Counted from the stretch's first letter, positions 25,701 through 38,639 are shown. The stretch is 64,000 nucleotides of DNA from Lanius collurio (GCA_020086605.1 JACBWW010000048.1:1657680-1721679), one strand, 5' to 3'. The notes: generated by a model not told the origin, from the letters alone. Numbers and translations are program-made.

Positions 25701-27240
25701 GGTCTTACCTATCTCCTCTCTAGATCATTCATTAATCTTTCTCTTCACTATAGGTTTGAAATACCTTAATCTATATATTTGAAATACCATATGCAAACAT
25801 CATTAAATTTTCATTGTTCTCTCTTTTGCACTATTAATGAAGCATTTAGTAGGTAGGTCTAATCCCCAGAGATCCTGCTGAACAACTCCTTCTATGTAAT
25901 GAATTTCTGCTTGTCATCATCCTTTTTCCACCATCACCTAGACATTTTTTTCAATTTTAAATGGCATGTCAAGCATTTGCAGTCTCTGGAGACACAGAAT
26001 CTTTGTATTTGATTCTTAAAAGCCTGTTGCATTTTGAGTGAGAACATGGTCTTAGGCCACCCACCATTGCTTTTCTGGTAGGAGTGTTGAGCTGGACAAA
26101 ACCAAACTGCACATGGTGCTGCAGGCAGAACTTGCTCCTTCCTTGTCATCCTGTCACAGAGTGAGGCAGAAACACAGGAAACAAGGAGGCGGCAGAGTGC
26201 AGGTTTTTCCTGCCATGTTCTTAGCAGCTTGATTTCCCTATCATTTCTCATCTGGATCTTTCTGGCCCATTTCCTGGTAAATTTTTTGACCTAGGCAATT
26301 TTTCTGTTATTTCTTCATTCACATCCTAGGTGTACTGCTATGTCTGTTTAAGAGTTAACTCATCAATGAGGCACCTTTTCTGTGCTTATTCTCCACAGAA
26401 GACGTGTGGTTTCTTGCACCATCTGCAAAGCCCCTTCCCAGTCTAACACAAGGCCTGTCATATCTTGAAGAGAGGAAAAAATAGTGGCTTCTGGATTCTA
26501 CCTTCTGTGCGCAGGATCCTCAGGACATGACTGGGTGGGTGTGCTCCCCTTTGACTTACATATTGAATGGTAGCCAAACCATTGAAATTGTGGCCAAATA
26601 TTTTGATCTAAACTGTAGCCAAGATTGCTTTTGCCACTCAAACACAGAAATGAGTTCAAGCACAAGTGAAAGGCTGTTTAGAGGGGACAATTGCCTGAAT
26701 AACAGGGATGAGAACTTCCAGGTTTTCAGCTAATATTTCACAATGAAGGTCTTCAGTGCTCAGCTCAGCAATGAGAAAAAAACAGTGATGGAAGCAGATC
26801 AATGACATAAGATAATGTTCATTAGCAGCTTCTGCTTTGTCTTATGGCCTTCAGCTCATGTTTTCATAAAGAAGACTAGAAATTATCACGTATGTTGCTG
26901 CAGGCTAAAACACCAAGCCTTTTTTATTTATAATAATATAGTCTATAATATCATAATATCATAATATTATAACAACTTTCTGTTTTTAAATTACTTTTTA
27001 GCTAGAGCCCTAAAAGTAATCCATAGTTTTTCCTTATTTTGGTAGTCTTTTGGTATGTCTTTCAGAACATAACAGTCTTCAATTGTATGTCATGAAAGCC
27101 ACATCAGTTTTGTACCATTAAAAAAACCAAACAAATCCCTCCCCCCAGCCCCCAACAGGTCAAACAGACTAGTGAACAAGCCTCAGATACAAGCTGGGCA
27201 ATGTTGCAGTCTAAAGGTACAGGGTCTGCACCCATAGTCA
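22701..27240. other. Non-coding sequence, no identified feature
   Basis: AT-rich background with a more balanced patch at about 22.9-23.4 kb. The open frame 25934-26251 (minus, 105 codons) lies in a slightly GC-richer patch and matches no family I know. A run of ATAATATC-like units lies at about 26940-26970. Nothing else recognised. Confidence 0.45.
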
Positions 27241-27282
27241 TTTTTGATCCAGCAGTTTACTTTTTGATCCAGCAATAGTTTA
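27241..27282. repeat. Short tandem duplication of a 20-mer
   Basis: TTTTTGATCCAGCAGTTTAC at 27241-27260 is followed directly by TTTTTGATCCAGCAATAGTTTAC (22-23 bases), the same unit with a small insertion. It looks like a replication-slippage event. Confidence 0.85.
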
Positions 27283-30200
27283 CTGCAGGTCCTGTCAGAC
27301 TTGAGGTACATACATGGAGTGGAGAATCCATTTGGGTGTCAGAACTGTTGATGCAAGAATTTCAAAGAAAACCTTTTACTATTAGTGTTCATGTGCCCAT
27401 GACTCCCTCAGGTCTTCTAGAACCCGGGTAACATACAGAAACACCAGATTCATGATTTATGGAACCTCCTCTTGCCTGTCAGAAGATGGACTGTGAATAG
27501 TTCTCACATCTCTGCACTGTAGAGCCCAGTGTTTCTGTTCTGGAATGTTGTAAAGAGACAGAGGGTTTGTGCAGAAGAGGGTATGTGCTTGGTGGATACC
27601 AGAAACACAAAAATGTAGCAGCAAAACATCTTTCAGTTTATTTTGTACTGTAGGCAGTAAATATAATATTCCTATGTTGCAAAGTCCCAAGATCTCTTGG
27701 GGTCCCATGGATCTAGCACAGGTTTCTCTGTTCTAGTGCACTAGGTAACCTGCAGCTCAAGGATCTGACTAAAGGGACACATGGAGCTGATTGGTTTTAT
27801 ATTGTAGAGGCCACAGGTCTAAACTTTTCTGTTGATCTGATTACTTTTTAAAAGGTTACCTCAGAATCCAATCTTTAACAAAACAAATATTTGCTAAAAA
27901 TAGGACATCCACAATTTACAGATTTGTGTATCTTTCACAATTTATGTACTTCCATCATCAAGATCTTTCTGACATATTGCACACCATATGCTTCCTCAAC
28001 CCCAAAATCATCTTTAGTGAAGATCATCTTACCACATGCTCCAATATTATTATAATCTAATTTAAAACTTTTTTTTCAGGTAAAATAAGTACTCTATAAC
28101 AGGTAAAATATAAAAAGAATCATGAATAGAGTTAAAATGTCCATTTAAATGCTTTTTATACTTTTTTCCTTTTTTTTAACTTATAAGTAATCAAATGTAG
28201 AAATTGCTTTCTCAATAAAATAGAGACATATTAAATTCCTCTTTTGAATCAGAATAGAGTAAGAAAAAAAATAAAGACGTGTACAAAAGAATAATGCATT
28301 CAGTCTTTACCAAAAATCACACCTTTCAACAAAATTAAGGAGAGACAAAATTGAAAAAAATATATTTTTTTCTAAAAAAATTTGGATTTCAAATGGAGAA
28401 ACTGTGGCCACCCTAATCTTCTGAAATGATAAGGATGCAAAACAGGATTTGCCATTTCTCTGGTATCAATGATAGTCAAAGTAAACTTATTGAATTATGA
28501 CAAAAATAATGGAAAAGATATTACATCTGTTGCTGCAGAACCTGCACCCATCTCTAACTGCTGGAGAAACAGAGTATCTCACACGTACCTACAGAAGGGT
28601 GTCTTACACTCTTATCTGAAGGATTGGTACCACTGGCAGGCATTAGATGAAATGGACTTGTGGTTAGAGCTGAGGTAAAAATTCCTAAGCAATGGTCATT
28701 AAAAAGGGAGGAAAGCTGACAGCAGGGAAATTCCCACAGACTTCAGTGATTTAACACTCACTCTACTATTCTTTCTTGCACAGCCTTATTTTCTATCCTT
28801 TTAACATGGTGCAATTCACTTTTAATTAGAGGGTAGCTGACACAGAATCGTTAGAAGTAGAATGAATGTTATGTTCTAGGTCTTCATCTGCTTCACAATG
28901 CCTGGTGTTAAAATAATTAAAAAAGATTTAAAAGATGAGAATGGTTGTGGGGAATAAAATGTTATCTACATTGGGACTTCTCATGTAATTTCAAAAGGGA
29001 GAGGATTTTTAAAAACTGGATGTAACTTGTCCATATAAATTCAAATTTTTTAGGTGAACATATGTCTGACTATCTTGATTACACTGCTATTGCATTTTCT
29101 AACTAAAGGAGACTGAAAAAAATGGTAGAGGGGCAACTGTACCCAGGCACAATTTACTTGATATGAGCTTTGGATATCGTCCCCTCTGTTTCCTCCTCCG
29201 AACAAAAGAGGTACTAATAACCATGTACAGGTTAGTACATCTACTCAGCGTGACACTGTGCATCAGAGAAACTCCTGAACCGGCATTAATCAGATCAGAC
29301 ACATGCCTAGCCCAAGGGTACTTGAAGCAGTGCATCAGCTTAATGCAAACTTGTCAGAACAAGACCATAAAACTTTGTTCCTTCAGGCCCCTTTGAAATA
29401 ATCAGTCTTTATTAAATTGCCCAAAATTTTGCATTCTAGAAATGTCCTTGATTGTTTGGGTTCACTCTGTGGTATACCTTTAGTGACTTTACTATATTTC
29501 ATGAGGTGCAGAGGAAGAGGAGGGAGTGACCATCTTCTTACATGTTGATGTCCATACCCATCTGCAGGAATTCACCTCTTGCCAGCACATGATGTCTCTG
29601 TGTACCCCTGTGTCCAAGTTCTCTGGTATTATTGCCATCAGGAAATAATACAGAACACACTGGATTATCAGTAGCCTATTGGAATAAAAAGAAATTTTGA
29701 CTGTACAGAGAAATGTGTTGCACCTGCAACCATGTATATGGAAATAAAACCCAATTAAGGCTTTGTTAGTTAGATGTTTCCTTGTGCCTTTAGTGGACAT
29801 AGTTGTGTTTGAATGTTGGACATAAAAGTAAAATAAAAATAAAATAGCCTACCTTATCATGAAAAGGTTATATGGTTTCATAGAAGAGGTAATAAGAGCA
29901 ATTAGCCTTTTAGTGAATTTATATGTTCTGCTTAAATGTTTGCAGTCCAAGCAATTAAGGACAGTTTTACAGCAACCAGCTTTAGATGTTAATAAGTCTA
30001 ACTATATTTTACACAATTGTGGAGTTAATGCAGGAAAATGTTTCATATCTGGTGATGCGAGAACACAGCTGGGAGTAATGTCAGTAAACCATGCACCCAG
30101 TATACCTAGGATGATTAATATATAATTAATAAACAGAGTTTATGAATACAGATAGAAATTAAAATGTTTACTGATAAAACTCATGCTTAAGAATTTAAAT

Positions 30201-30639
30201 TGATTTTCTGAAAAGCAATCTCTGGTATCTGTTGTCTTCTGGACCAAAAGGATTATGAGCATGACAGTGAATTGCTGGGTTTATGTGATAGAAAGCTTAT
30301 TTGTTTGTTTCACTTGAGCTGAACTACAACAAAAGACCTACTTAATTAAATTTTGCTGCTGTTACTGAACAAGCACACATTACTCATTAACGTTTTTCAT
30401 GTGACTGTTCTGATGGTCAGACCATTCTAAAACAACTCTTAGGAATGTCTTTAAGAGTTGGTTGCTGCTGCTTCAAATGAAGCTGTCTAGAACACCGTGA
30501 GAGAATCAACAGTTCCTGAGAGACCTACATAGAGCTGGAAAACACAGTACAGCATCTTCCTGGAGCACTAGCTCGAGGTGAGAAACCCAGGGAGCTAATC
30601 AAAGACAGGAGCAAGTATTTCCATTTATCATCACTGAGG
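27283..30639. other. Non-coding sequence, no identified feature
   Basis: Strongly AT-rich, especially 27.8-29.1 kb. The open frame 29492-29800 (minus, 102 codons) is unrecognised. An A-rich run of GTAAAATAAAAATAAAATAG type lies near 29827. No repeat family or RNA gene identified. Confidence 0.45.
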
Positions 30640-31461
30640 CAACTACCAAGGACACCAGCAAAAGCCCAAGGGCAGTGCAGCACCTTCCCAGTCCCACCAA
30701 GGGAGTAGTCACCTCTTTGCTAATAAACTAAATCTGTCTGGTCTCAGGCACAGGCCACAGAGAGATGAGCATCTGGGTGACTGAACTCTCTCCTCCTCCA
30801 CTGGGAAGGGCTGCTGGCCCAGCCCTCCACCTGAACTGCTGATGAAAGATTTGGGAGCATAGCTAAGACATGTCCCAGAGTTGTGCAGACAGCTGTGTCC
30901 AGGCTGGGGGAGCTCCTGGGCAGGCAGGTGTTGTCTTCACAACCAGTGTGGCTGATGGCTGAACAAGGGAACTCTGTCCCACGCCCTGGGACCCCCATCC
31001 AGGCCTTTCACCCCAGAGCAAACTCTGCAGAGGCCATGCTGCCATCAACATTTTGCTGGTCACTGCAGGGCTGACCAGCCTCAGCCAGCCCCCATGGCCT
31101 GCCCTGCTCCCTGCTGCCATGGCAGGTCCTGCTTGGAGTCCTCCCCAGGACCAGGGCAGTTTGGGACACTGGATGATCGCTGTTTGGGGTGCTGCCACCC
31201 CCCTCTCCCTGCTGCAAGAGGCTGGAAGCCAGAGCATCTGGGACAGATGGCCCTGGCATTGCTGACCTCCGTCAGGGAGTGGGTGCCGCTGGCTGGGGAC
31301 TGCCCAGCTGGTCTCCTGCTTCTGCCCAGAAAGCCACAGGCCGGCTCTGGGTATGGGTGGTGAGGAGAGAAAGAGAGCTGGAGTGGAAAAATGTGGGAAG
31401 GCTGCCTGGTGTGGTGGAGGAGGATAGACTGAGTGCTCGAAGGTCACAAAGACATCACTAG
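30640..31461. other. GC-rich, CpG-depleted block of unknown origin
   Basis: This is a sharp change from the AT-rich surroundings: many GCTGGG, CTGCC and CCAGG words but only about 6 CpG in the 740 bp from 30721 to 31460. That pattern fits old methylated DNA whose CpGs have turned into TG and CA. All frames are largely open because stops are rare in such composition. The longest frame in the window (216 codons, minus, 30863-31513) lies mostly inside it but overlaps several plus-strand frames and resembles no protein family. An AATAAA lies at 30722-30727 on the plus strand. Candidates are an old LTR or retroviral leader, an ancient CpG island, or a decayed satellite unit. I could not find paired LTR ends. 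Confidence 0.55.
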
Positions 31462-32768
31462 AAGCAGATGTGGAATTCCTTTTCTGGTAAATCCTGCCTT
31501 CTTTAAAACCCATTCTGGGGCTGTGAGAAACTCATACCTGATCTCGCAGGTGTGCAGATCCTTATTCTCAAAATGATGGCCAGCTCTTGTCACTAAGTCT
31601 TCTGTCAGACTTTGGCCTGGGGCTTTTTGGCCTTGACATAGCCTGGAAGGTTTCATAATGAGTGCAATACAAATGAGCTACAGGATAGATCGAGATGAGC
31701 TAGGAATCAGTTGGAGAAACTGGTAAGAAATATTAGGGAAATCTTCATCAACAAGTGGATGACTGTGGCTCCTTCTTGTTCTGCATTTGCCCTGTCTGCA
31801 CCTTGCTAGGCAGGAGGGAGCAAAAGGAGTATTTTTTAATAATTTTACTTTGTTAAATATGATTTCCCTTATAACATGAAGCAAAAGCTGGGGGGGTGAT
31901 TTTTGTTTTAGGCCACAAGAGCTTTGTCACCAAACAAGATTTCTATACAGACTGGTGTGGCAATGTCCTCATTACTTAAAATGTGTCAGGCCCGGCTTAA
32001 AATCTTGTGCTCAGCATACAGTAGCTCAGGTTTCAGCTCTTTCACCTTTGATCTTCCCACAAAGGCAACGTAAGCTTTCTTTTTCAAATCACTCTGTAAA
32101 CAAATTGTGAAGTTACTCATCTTTCCAGTCCTTTTCTTCCTTTCCTAAAAAAAGTATTTTTATTTGATTGCTAGTTCTGTAATCTTTAATTCATCTTTGT
32201 ATCTGAAATTCAAGAAGCCTGGCTGGCTGTGGCTTACTTTTCTCATAGTTCCACAGTGATTCTTGAGTATGATTTTAGTAGTGCTAAAGTTGGAAGCAAT
32301 GAGATGGACACTTACCTGGTATCTGCCATGTAAAACTTGATTCATTAGTAGTTTTTCCCATATGTCTAATAATATCAGGTGCCATTGCTACATACATGTG
32401 CCCCTTTTTGGAATAAAAACATGCTGGCTATCTTCCTGCATGACTCTGCATGGGTGCTTCAAGTATTGATTGCAGATAATGCTATGAACTTCATTTAAGT
32501 TACGAGCTACAAGTGGCCTGCTAGCCTCCAAAAGGCTTGAGAGCCAACAGAGAACATTAAATTTCTGGTGGCTACTAACCTACTGTAAAAACAAAAATTC
32601 AAGGGAAAGGGTATTTTCCTTCCTCATTTGTCAAAACCCTTACTATGTAAAATAAAGATGAATCAGACTTGCGTTTTTTTCCCCCTACTGAGAAAAGTGT
32701 GTGGAAGGATGGGAAGATGGGAAAGGTCTCTAGTTAACATTTAATGGTAATACCAAGTGGGTTTGAAT

Positions 32769-32771
<3 letters not shown>
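31462..32771. other. Non-coding sequence, no identified feature
   Basis: Return to AT-rich background, with a moderately balanced first 300 bp. Open frames of at most 70 codons, unrecognised. Confidence 0.45.

Positions 32772-32811
<40 letters not shown>
32772..32811. repeat. AT dinucleotide microsatellite, about 20 units
   Basis: An uninterrupted alternating AT run of about 40 bp, followed by AAAATAAACA. Such tracts are self-complementary, can extrude hairpins, and usually vary in length between individuals. Assembly length may be unreliable. Confidence 0.97.
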
Positions 32812-32817
<6 letters not shown>

Positions 32818-33661
32818 ACACAGTTATATCACTTCCCTAAATAATAGTGTTGTTCTCAAACTTCTAAGATTTAGGAGACCGAGAACACCAAATGCCAAGT
32901 AGCAAATGAATCTCCACAGTAATTTTGTTATTAACAGCTAAGTTATGGAGACATATCAGAACTGCAATAAGATATAAAACCTGAAGGATATATTCTTATA
33001 AACTTAAATGGGCTGTGAGTAAGCTTAGGTTATTCTCATTCATCCCTGTTTATTTTCCAAGCATGCATGAAAAAGACAAAGTTACTGAGTTCAGGAGACC
33101 ACAGATAGTGAGAACAGTAATTTATACAGTTAACAGTTCTTTGGGTTCCTTTTGCACATTGATATTCATCCTGTGCACCAAACACCTGAACCAGATGTAT
33201 TTCTGAGACTTCAGAAAAGTCCAAGTAGTAGAATTTGGGGTTTTCTTGACATTCAACTGTATGTCAATGCATTTTGTTCATTTTTTGCTATTTTCCCTGA
33301 TTGAAATTAGGTAAGAGAAGTGAGTACTTGAACATGGTAAATATATTTTTTAAATAAGCATGAAAAATTATTATTAAAGTTTAGTGCATGGTCTATAAAA
33401 ACACTACAACACATTTTTTGTAGCTGAAAAAGAATAAAATATCTGTACTTAATGTTATACATTTCTGAGTCCTCATGTTTGTTTGGTGCTATGCAAAAAC
33501 TGATGATAGCCTCTGAGTAAAGATTCCCTGTGGGAATATAAAACTATCCATATGCAGCTTCCGATTTGGCTTGCATGCCCCCTGCATAGCACTGAAATAG
33601 CCATTTTTCCATGGCTAGCTCAAGGATGGCCAAAGGGAAGACAAGGTTTAGCTAATAAAGC
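32812..33661. other. Non-coding sequence, no identified feature
   Basis: Strongly AT-rich. Opposed open frames at about 33015-33224 on the two strands shadow each other and resemble nothing known. Confidence 0.45.
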
Positions 33662-33943
33662 ATGGTAACCAAGGAGAGTCACTGTTTAGACCTGCACACT
33701 GCAAACCCAGAGAGTCCCTCAGAGACAGAACCTGAAATCCAGGTGATAGGTCCTGTGTTGCCGGGGGATTGGATATATACAAGACACAGACGAAGAATCA
33801 GCATGGATTTTATGAAGTTAAACATACCTCAAAACATGTCGGAGGATGAAAAACATAAGGATTGGAGTAGGAGGAAGAACAAAGAGAAGAGTTCCTCAGA
33901 GATCTGCCCTGGGCCATCTCATTCAACATGTTCAATTCATTAA
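33662..33943 (+). other. Open frame of 93 codons, possible retroviral relic
   Basis: The translation is hydrophilic and less hydrophobic-biased than the chance frames around it. Around residues 30-45 it contains PGDWIYTRHRRR, and the rest is rich in E, K and S. A PGDW element followed by basic residues occurs near the C-terminus of gammaretrovirus-like integrases, so a fragment of an endogenous retroviral pol gene is conceivable. No other retroviral motif, zinc-binding site or catalytic triad is visible within several hundred bases. Chance remains the simpler explanation, and I assign no function. Confidence 0.2.
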
Positions 33944-36014
33944 GTGTTGAATTGTCTTGAAGCTAGGGTAAATACTGAAGGACAAGTTTGCTGACTGTGC
34001 TGACTTATTTAAATAAATAAAGAAAGAACAGTTGCAGTGAAAACCTGCCAAAGCATATTATATGTCACTTAGCAAATGAATGTTAAAACAATATACATAG
34101 GGGAAAACCTCTGATCTGAACTTTATGTATATCATAATAGACTCTTCAATATTTAGGATTGAGACCCTGGGATTATAATAAATTATTCAATTAAAACCTC
34201 CATTTAGTGCTCAGCAGTGGTCAAAAAATGCAGAACTCCTGTGAGTTCTAGCTCAAGGGTCCTTGATGTTTTCTGAAATTGTTCAACTTTTTAGCAAATG
34301 AAGATCCTGATAAGTTCATGTAGCCAGAAGTCTACATCATAGAAAAAAGATAACTGAGCGAGAAAATAGTACAGATCTTCATTATCATATGTAAATAGAA
34401 AATATTGATTGCTCAGTGTTGTTTTCTACAAACTGTAGGAGTACCAACTTTGTAGCAAATTTGATGGAAATATAATAAGGAAGTTCTTAGCATGATTTTT
34501 AATTATCAGGATTTTTAGTGAAAATCTTGAGATGTTCACATTAAATTAATGTGTAGGCCTTTGTTTATAAGAATTGGTTTTGACATTGCACCAACTAGTA
34601 ATAAGAGTACAGTTGACCTTGAAACCCTAAATTTGGTATTACCTATAGTGTTTTGATCAGCTTTAGATGCTAACATACTTTTAGTCAGCTCAACATGTAA
34701 ATGAAAGAGAAGCAGAATCTTACTGTCTAGAGTAAAGATGAATGCAGTAAATATAAGAAAATAATTGTCCTTAATTCTCAAACCTGGGCAGTAACTTGGT
34801 CTGAAGTTTTTGTGTGCATGGGGGTAGAGCAAGTTGATTGTCCATTTGTTATTTTCCTTTCTTCTCTGCTATACAGGCATGAGCTATAACCACATGAAAA
34901 TACCATGTGAAAACCACTCTGTACTTTGGATTAATGACATTGAGGAAGTTTAATTCTCTTGCACATTAGACACCAATCTTTGCCATAATTTGGAACTCCA
35001 TGACACATCACACATATATGAGCAGGATCTGTCCCAAAAAAACATAACTATTATCAAACTATATAATAAACTAAATAACTATTATTAAATTGAAATGAAG
35101 TTAGACTATATCCTCAGCATGCTCATTTATTAATTGATAGATTTGGTGTCTTAATAAACAAGACATAGGAATCATTATAGTTTAAAAGGATTGATGTTTT
35201 TTTCTCATTTTGACTGAGATTGCAGAAAGAACAGAAAAATATTTAAGTTTATATGTTTTTCCATTCTTTTAACTTAGAAGCATTTTAAATTCAAGAAAAA
35301 ATGTGAAACAGAAATTAAAAATCTGAAATCTTGAAAGCAGGGCAACTGGAATAAATATGAATGTTCCATAGCATTTTTTTTAAACATTAGAATCAGCATG
35401 GTTTTTATCTTAGGAAAGTTGAGTCATTTTTAATGATAATAGGCCCTGCTTAAAAGTTTGAGTAACACACTGTGTTTCTTAAACTATTCAGCTTTTCTTT
35501 TTTTTTTACTGAATATAAAGAAATACAAAAGTTGTATTTTAGCCTCTGTTCTTTCTACAAAGTATTAGGCTTATTTTCCAAAGAGACTGTTTTTATCACC
35601 CCCCTCACCTCCTAAATGTGTGTGCTTATTCTAGTTTGCATTTTGATGAATTAGAAAGTGTACATACTTCAATGTTTAATGTATCAGTCAGTATTGTTAC
35701 TTTTTTCATTTTGAGTTCAGTGAACAATTGTGATGAAAGTCAAAGTACATTCCTCTGTTGTAAAGTATGTAGTGCTTATCTCAGGAGTAAGAAAAAAAAT
35801 TAGTTCTTTTTCTTATATAGCAGAACACCTTAGTCTGTCTAAGACAGGAAGAATAAATTCCAGATAAGGAATTTCTGTATATGATTAGTAGAAAAGTTCA
35901 CATAAATAGATTCTGGGTAGATATGTATTTCTATTTTAAATAGAGTTTCCTAGATTTTGAAATTAAATGAGTCAAGGTGATCCGTCCTGTTCTCTAAAAG
36001 ATTGCATCTTGTTA
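33944..36014. other. Non-coding sequence, no identified feature
   Basis: Strongly AT-rich with many short A and T runs. The frame 34536-34832 (minus, 98 codons) is unrecognised. No repeats or RNA genes seen. Confidence 0.45.
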
Positions 36015-36437
36015 TCAGAGTGGTTTCAGGTTTATGCAATGCAGTTGCCTATTGCAGGGGGTCCAATGATGGTCAGCAGTTTTCATCCACAGTTTATCTT
36101 TCATCCAGTTGTCACAGCTGCATTGTAAAATTGTGCCATATTTAATCTTTTTGAAATTACACTCTCTCAAATGGTTTTTTTTGTGGTTTAGAGAAACCTT
36201 CTTCTTATAGAACAAGAATTTTTGCAGTATGAGGGACAGATTGTCTCTACTTGATAAGTGTACAGCAAACATCCGTTGTTCAGACTTGCATGTACAATAA
36301 TAAATAATGGCCCTAGAAAAGTCTCTTTTTTCGTAAAAGACATTCGAAGACACTACTATGTTTAGAAACCATGACTCATGTCCAGAAATACATGTAAGCA
36401 GTCTGTGAGCTGCTGGATTTTTGTATTTCTGCAGCAT
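36015..36437 (-). other. Unrecognised open frame of 140 codons
   Basis: A minus-strand frame from ATG at 36437 to a stop at 36015, long for AT-rich DNA. The product would be basic, with about eight cysteines and nine histidines scattered without regular zinc-finger spacing, and no signal peptide or membrane segment. I do not recognise a family, and nothing upstream looks like a promoter or splice site. Most likely fortuitous; a fast-evolving exon or transposon relic cannot be excluded from sequence alone. Confidence 0.15.
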
Positions 36438-37602
36438 GTTTCTTCAGGTTTCCAGGGACTTGCAGTCTCTCCAGTCTGCTTCAGCAACTCCCACTGCTAA
36501 CTTTCTCTCTATATATCTTTTCATGGAGCATATGGTAGGTGGCATTACTCAGCTAACAGATGTTCCTTTATGATGCTTGCAATTTGTCCCGTGCATGCAG
36601 GGACCTGTGGTATATAAACAGAGACTGGTAACACTTGATAAGGTCACTTCACTGGCTATTTTTGTTCTGTGTGTCAGCAGCCTCCGGCACAAGGGCAACT
36701 CAGACCCATATATCTGACAAAGACCACATTTTTATATCTTGCTTATTGTAGATGGCTGTTAAGATTATTTGATTTATTAGCTTTTTATGGGCCCACTGCT
36801 ATGCTCATATGATGGGTGCCTTGGCAGTCTCTTTCATTAATATCCCATAATGAAGTATTTATGAAACCACCACTGACTCATGGAGATATATTTTACATCT
36901 CTGGGTAGTATGTTAAAAGCATGCATAGACATGAGTTTTGTGTCAAAGAGTACTAAAATGGGCTGGATCAAGTTATAACAGTGTTGACTGTGATAGTAAG
37001 AGTGAGGGTCTACTTTAAAATTCAAGAAAAGCACAAGGTTATTGGTCTTCCTTTACCACCAAATACAGTAAATATTGTGTCAGTGAAGAACATTGAAAAT
37101 GAACAAGATACTGCAAGCCACCTGGGATAAATGCAGCCCCCTTAAGGGATTGTTTTATGCTCTTGTCAGCTGTGGGTTTGAGGGGGCTCCTGCTGACACA
37201 ACTTCATTAGTCCCAGCAGACTTGTTCTTTCCTGCAAGTGGCATGAAAGCAAACAAGGACAGTCAGTTCTGAGGTCTGAAAAATCCTATTTATATGCTTT
37301 AAATAAAAAGGCAGGTAACACTCACTAAGTGAAATCTGTGTTCTTTCTGGGTGTGCTGAGATGAGCTATTTTAATATCTTCTGGGAGAATAATAATAATA
37401 ATAACAAGAATAAAAATGCTACTGGACTACACTGAGTCAGATCTTGCTCTGCTTTACATCTGAAATAATTGGAGTGGGTGCAGAAAAAGCTATGGTACAA
37501 GGGGGTTTTGTTCTTCAAACATTCTAATAATTGCTTAATAATTACTGTCAGAGTTGTGATTCACTATAGCAACTTGTATGCATGTCTGATGTTTTTGTTT
37601 TT
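36438..37602. other. Non-coding sequence with a short AAT run
   Basis: AT-rich background. About six AAT trinucleotides lie at 37388-37405. Nothing else recognised. Confidence 0.45.
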
Positions 37603-37700
37603 TTCCAGGGATGGGTGTCCACAACTTCTGCTGGCAATCTGTTTCATCATGCAACCATTCTCACAGTGAAGAGGGCTCCCATCTAGGTTCCAGGACTTCC
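37603..37700 (-). mobile_element. Short CR1 fragment
   Basis: CCAGGGATGGGTGTCCACAA, then CTGCTGGCAATCTGTTTCATC and CATTCTCACAGTGAAGAG, follow the order of the CR1 3' region on the minus strand (CCAGGGATGGGGCATCC, CTGGGCAACCTGTTCC, CCTCACAGTGAAGAA). Both the tail and the upstream part are missing. Similarity may continue weakly to about 37790. Confidence 0.6.
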
Positions 37701-38639
37701 ACCCATATCCTTTCTCCATGGAGAGTTATCTCCCTTTAAAAACCCACCAGCTTTCTGTAATCTGTTGACTCTTTCCTTAACTACAAAGTAAACAGAAACC
37801 TTTTCCTGTCAAAATGAAGATTTGGCAAACTAACATAAAAAACCCACCAAACAAACAATAATAATATACTTATAATTTTTTTTCATGAGTCTTCTATGTC
37901 TAAATATCTGTTCAGTCGTGTATTAGAGGTACAAGTAAACAATGGGTTTTGAATGAAAATCCACTTCAGTATGACCAGAAACATACACAAGCAATTAAAG
38001 ATATCTACTGAAATAAGAAATCAAGGCTGAAGAAATAAACAATCTGACACCTGTAAGAATAAAACCCAATAATGTTAACAACTTAAGAAATTTTGCATCA
38101 TTTTTGTAGACTAGAATTGAGCAGTCAACATAAAAAGATCACTTCTAAGAAAATAATCTAATAGCAGATAAAGTGTTGATTAAAGGATTGTAAATGAAGT
38201 AGAGAGTATTATAACATATGGTAAACTATTCAAATTTGGCACTCCAGTACCAATCAGATTTTGTTTCTCAGCCTTTCTTCTTATATGGCATCAAATGTCA
38301 ATGACTGATTGAATCTACAAAGCCAGGTTAAAAAAAAGTACTCAAAATTGATTATATGCACAATTTATATTGTTTCATTTAGCTTTCTTTGTGAGAAACA
38401 AGTGATATGTGGTCTTTATATTTGACAGTAGTCTCCACTAATGATAAACCAACTATGCAGTCTCAAAAAAATCTGACAAACATTTGATACATACTCTGGT
38501 ATAATGTTTTGTCACAGTCAGCTCCAGTGAGAGTATGCATCACCAAGTTACAGCACCTCTGTCTTCCCTTCCAGCTCTCCCTGTGGTCTCAGAAAATTCC
38601 CAGTGCAGTGCACAGTCACCCAGATTAAGGAACAGGAGA
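37701..38639. other. Non-coding sequence, no identified feature
   Basis: AT-rich background, possibly with a few tens of bases of further decayed CR1 at its left edge. Nothing else recognised. Confidence 0.45.

Noticed and set aside
25934..26251. 105-codon minus-strand frame with several cysteines
   Set aside because: No disulfide or zinc-binding pattern, and no family recognised.
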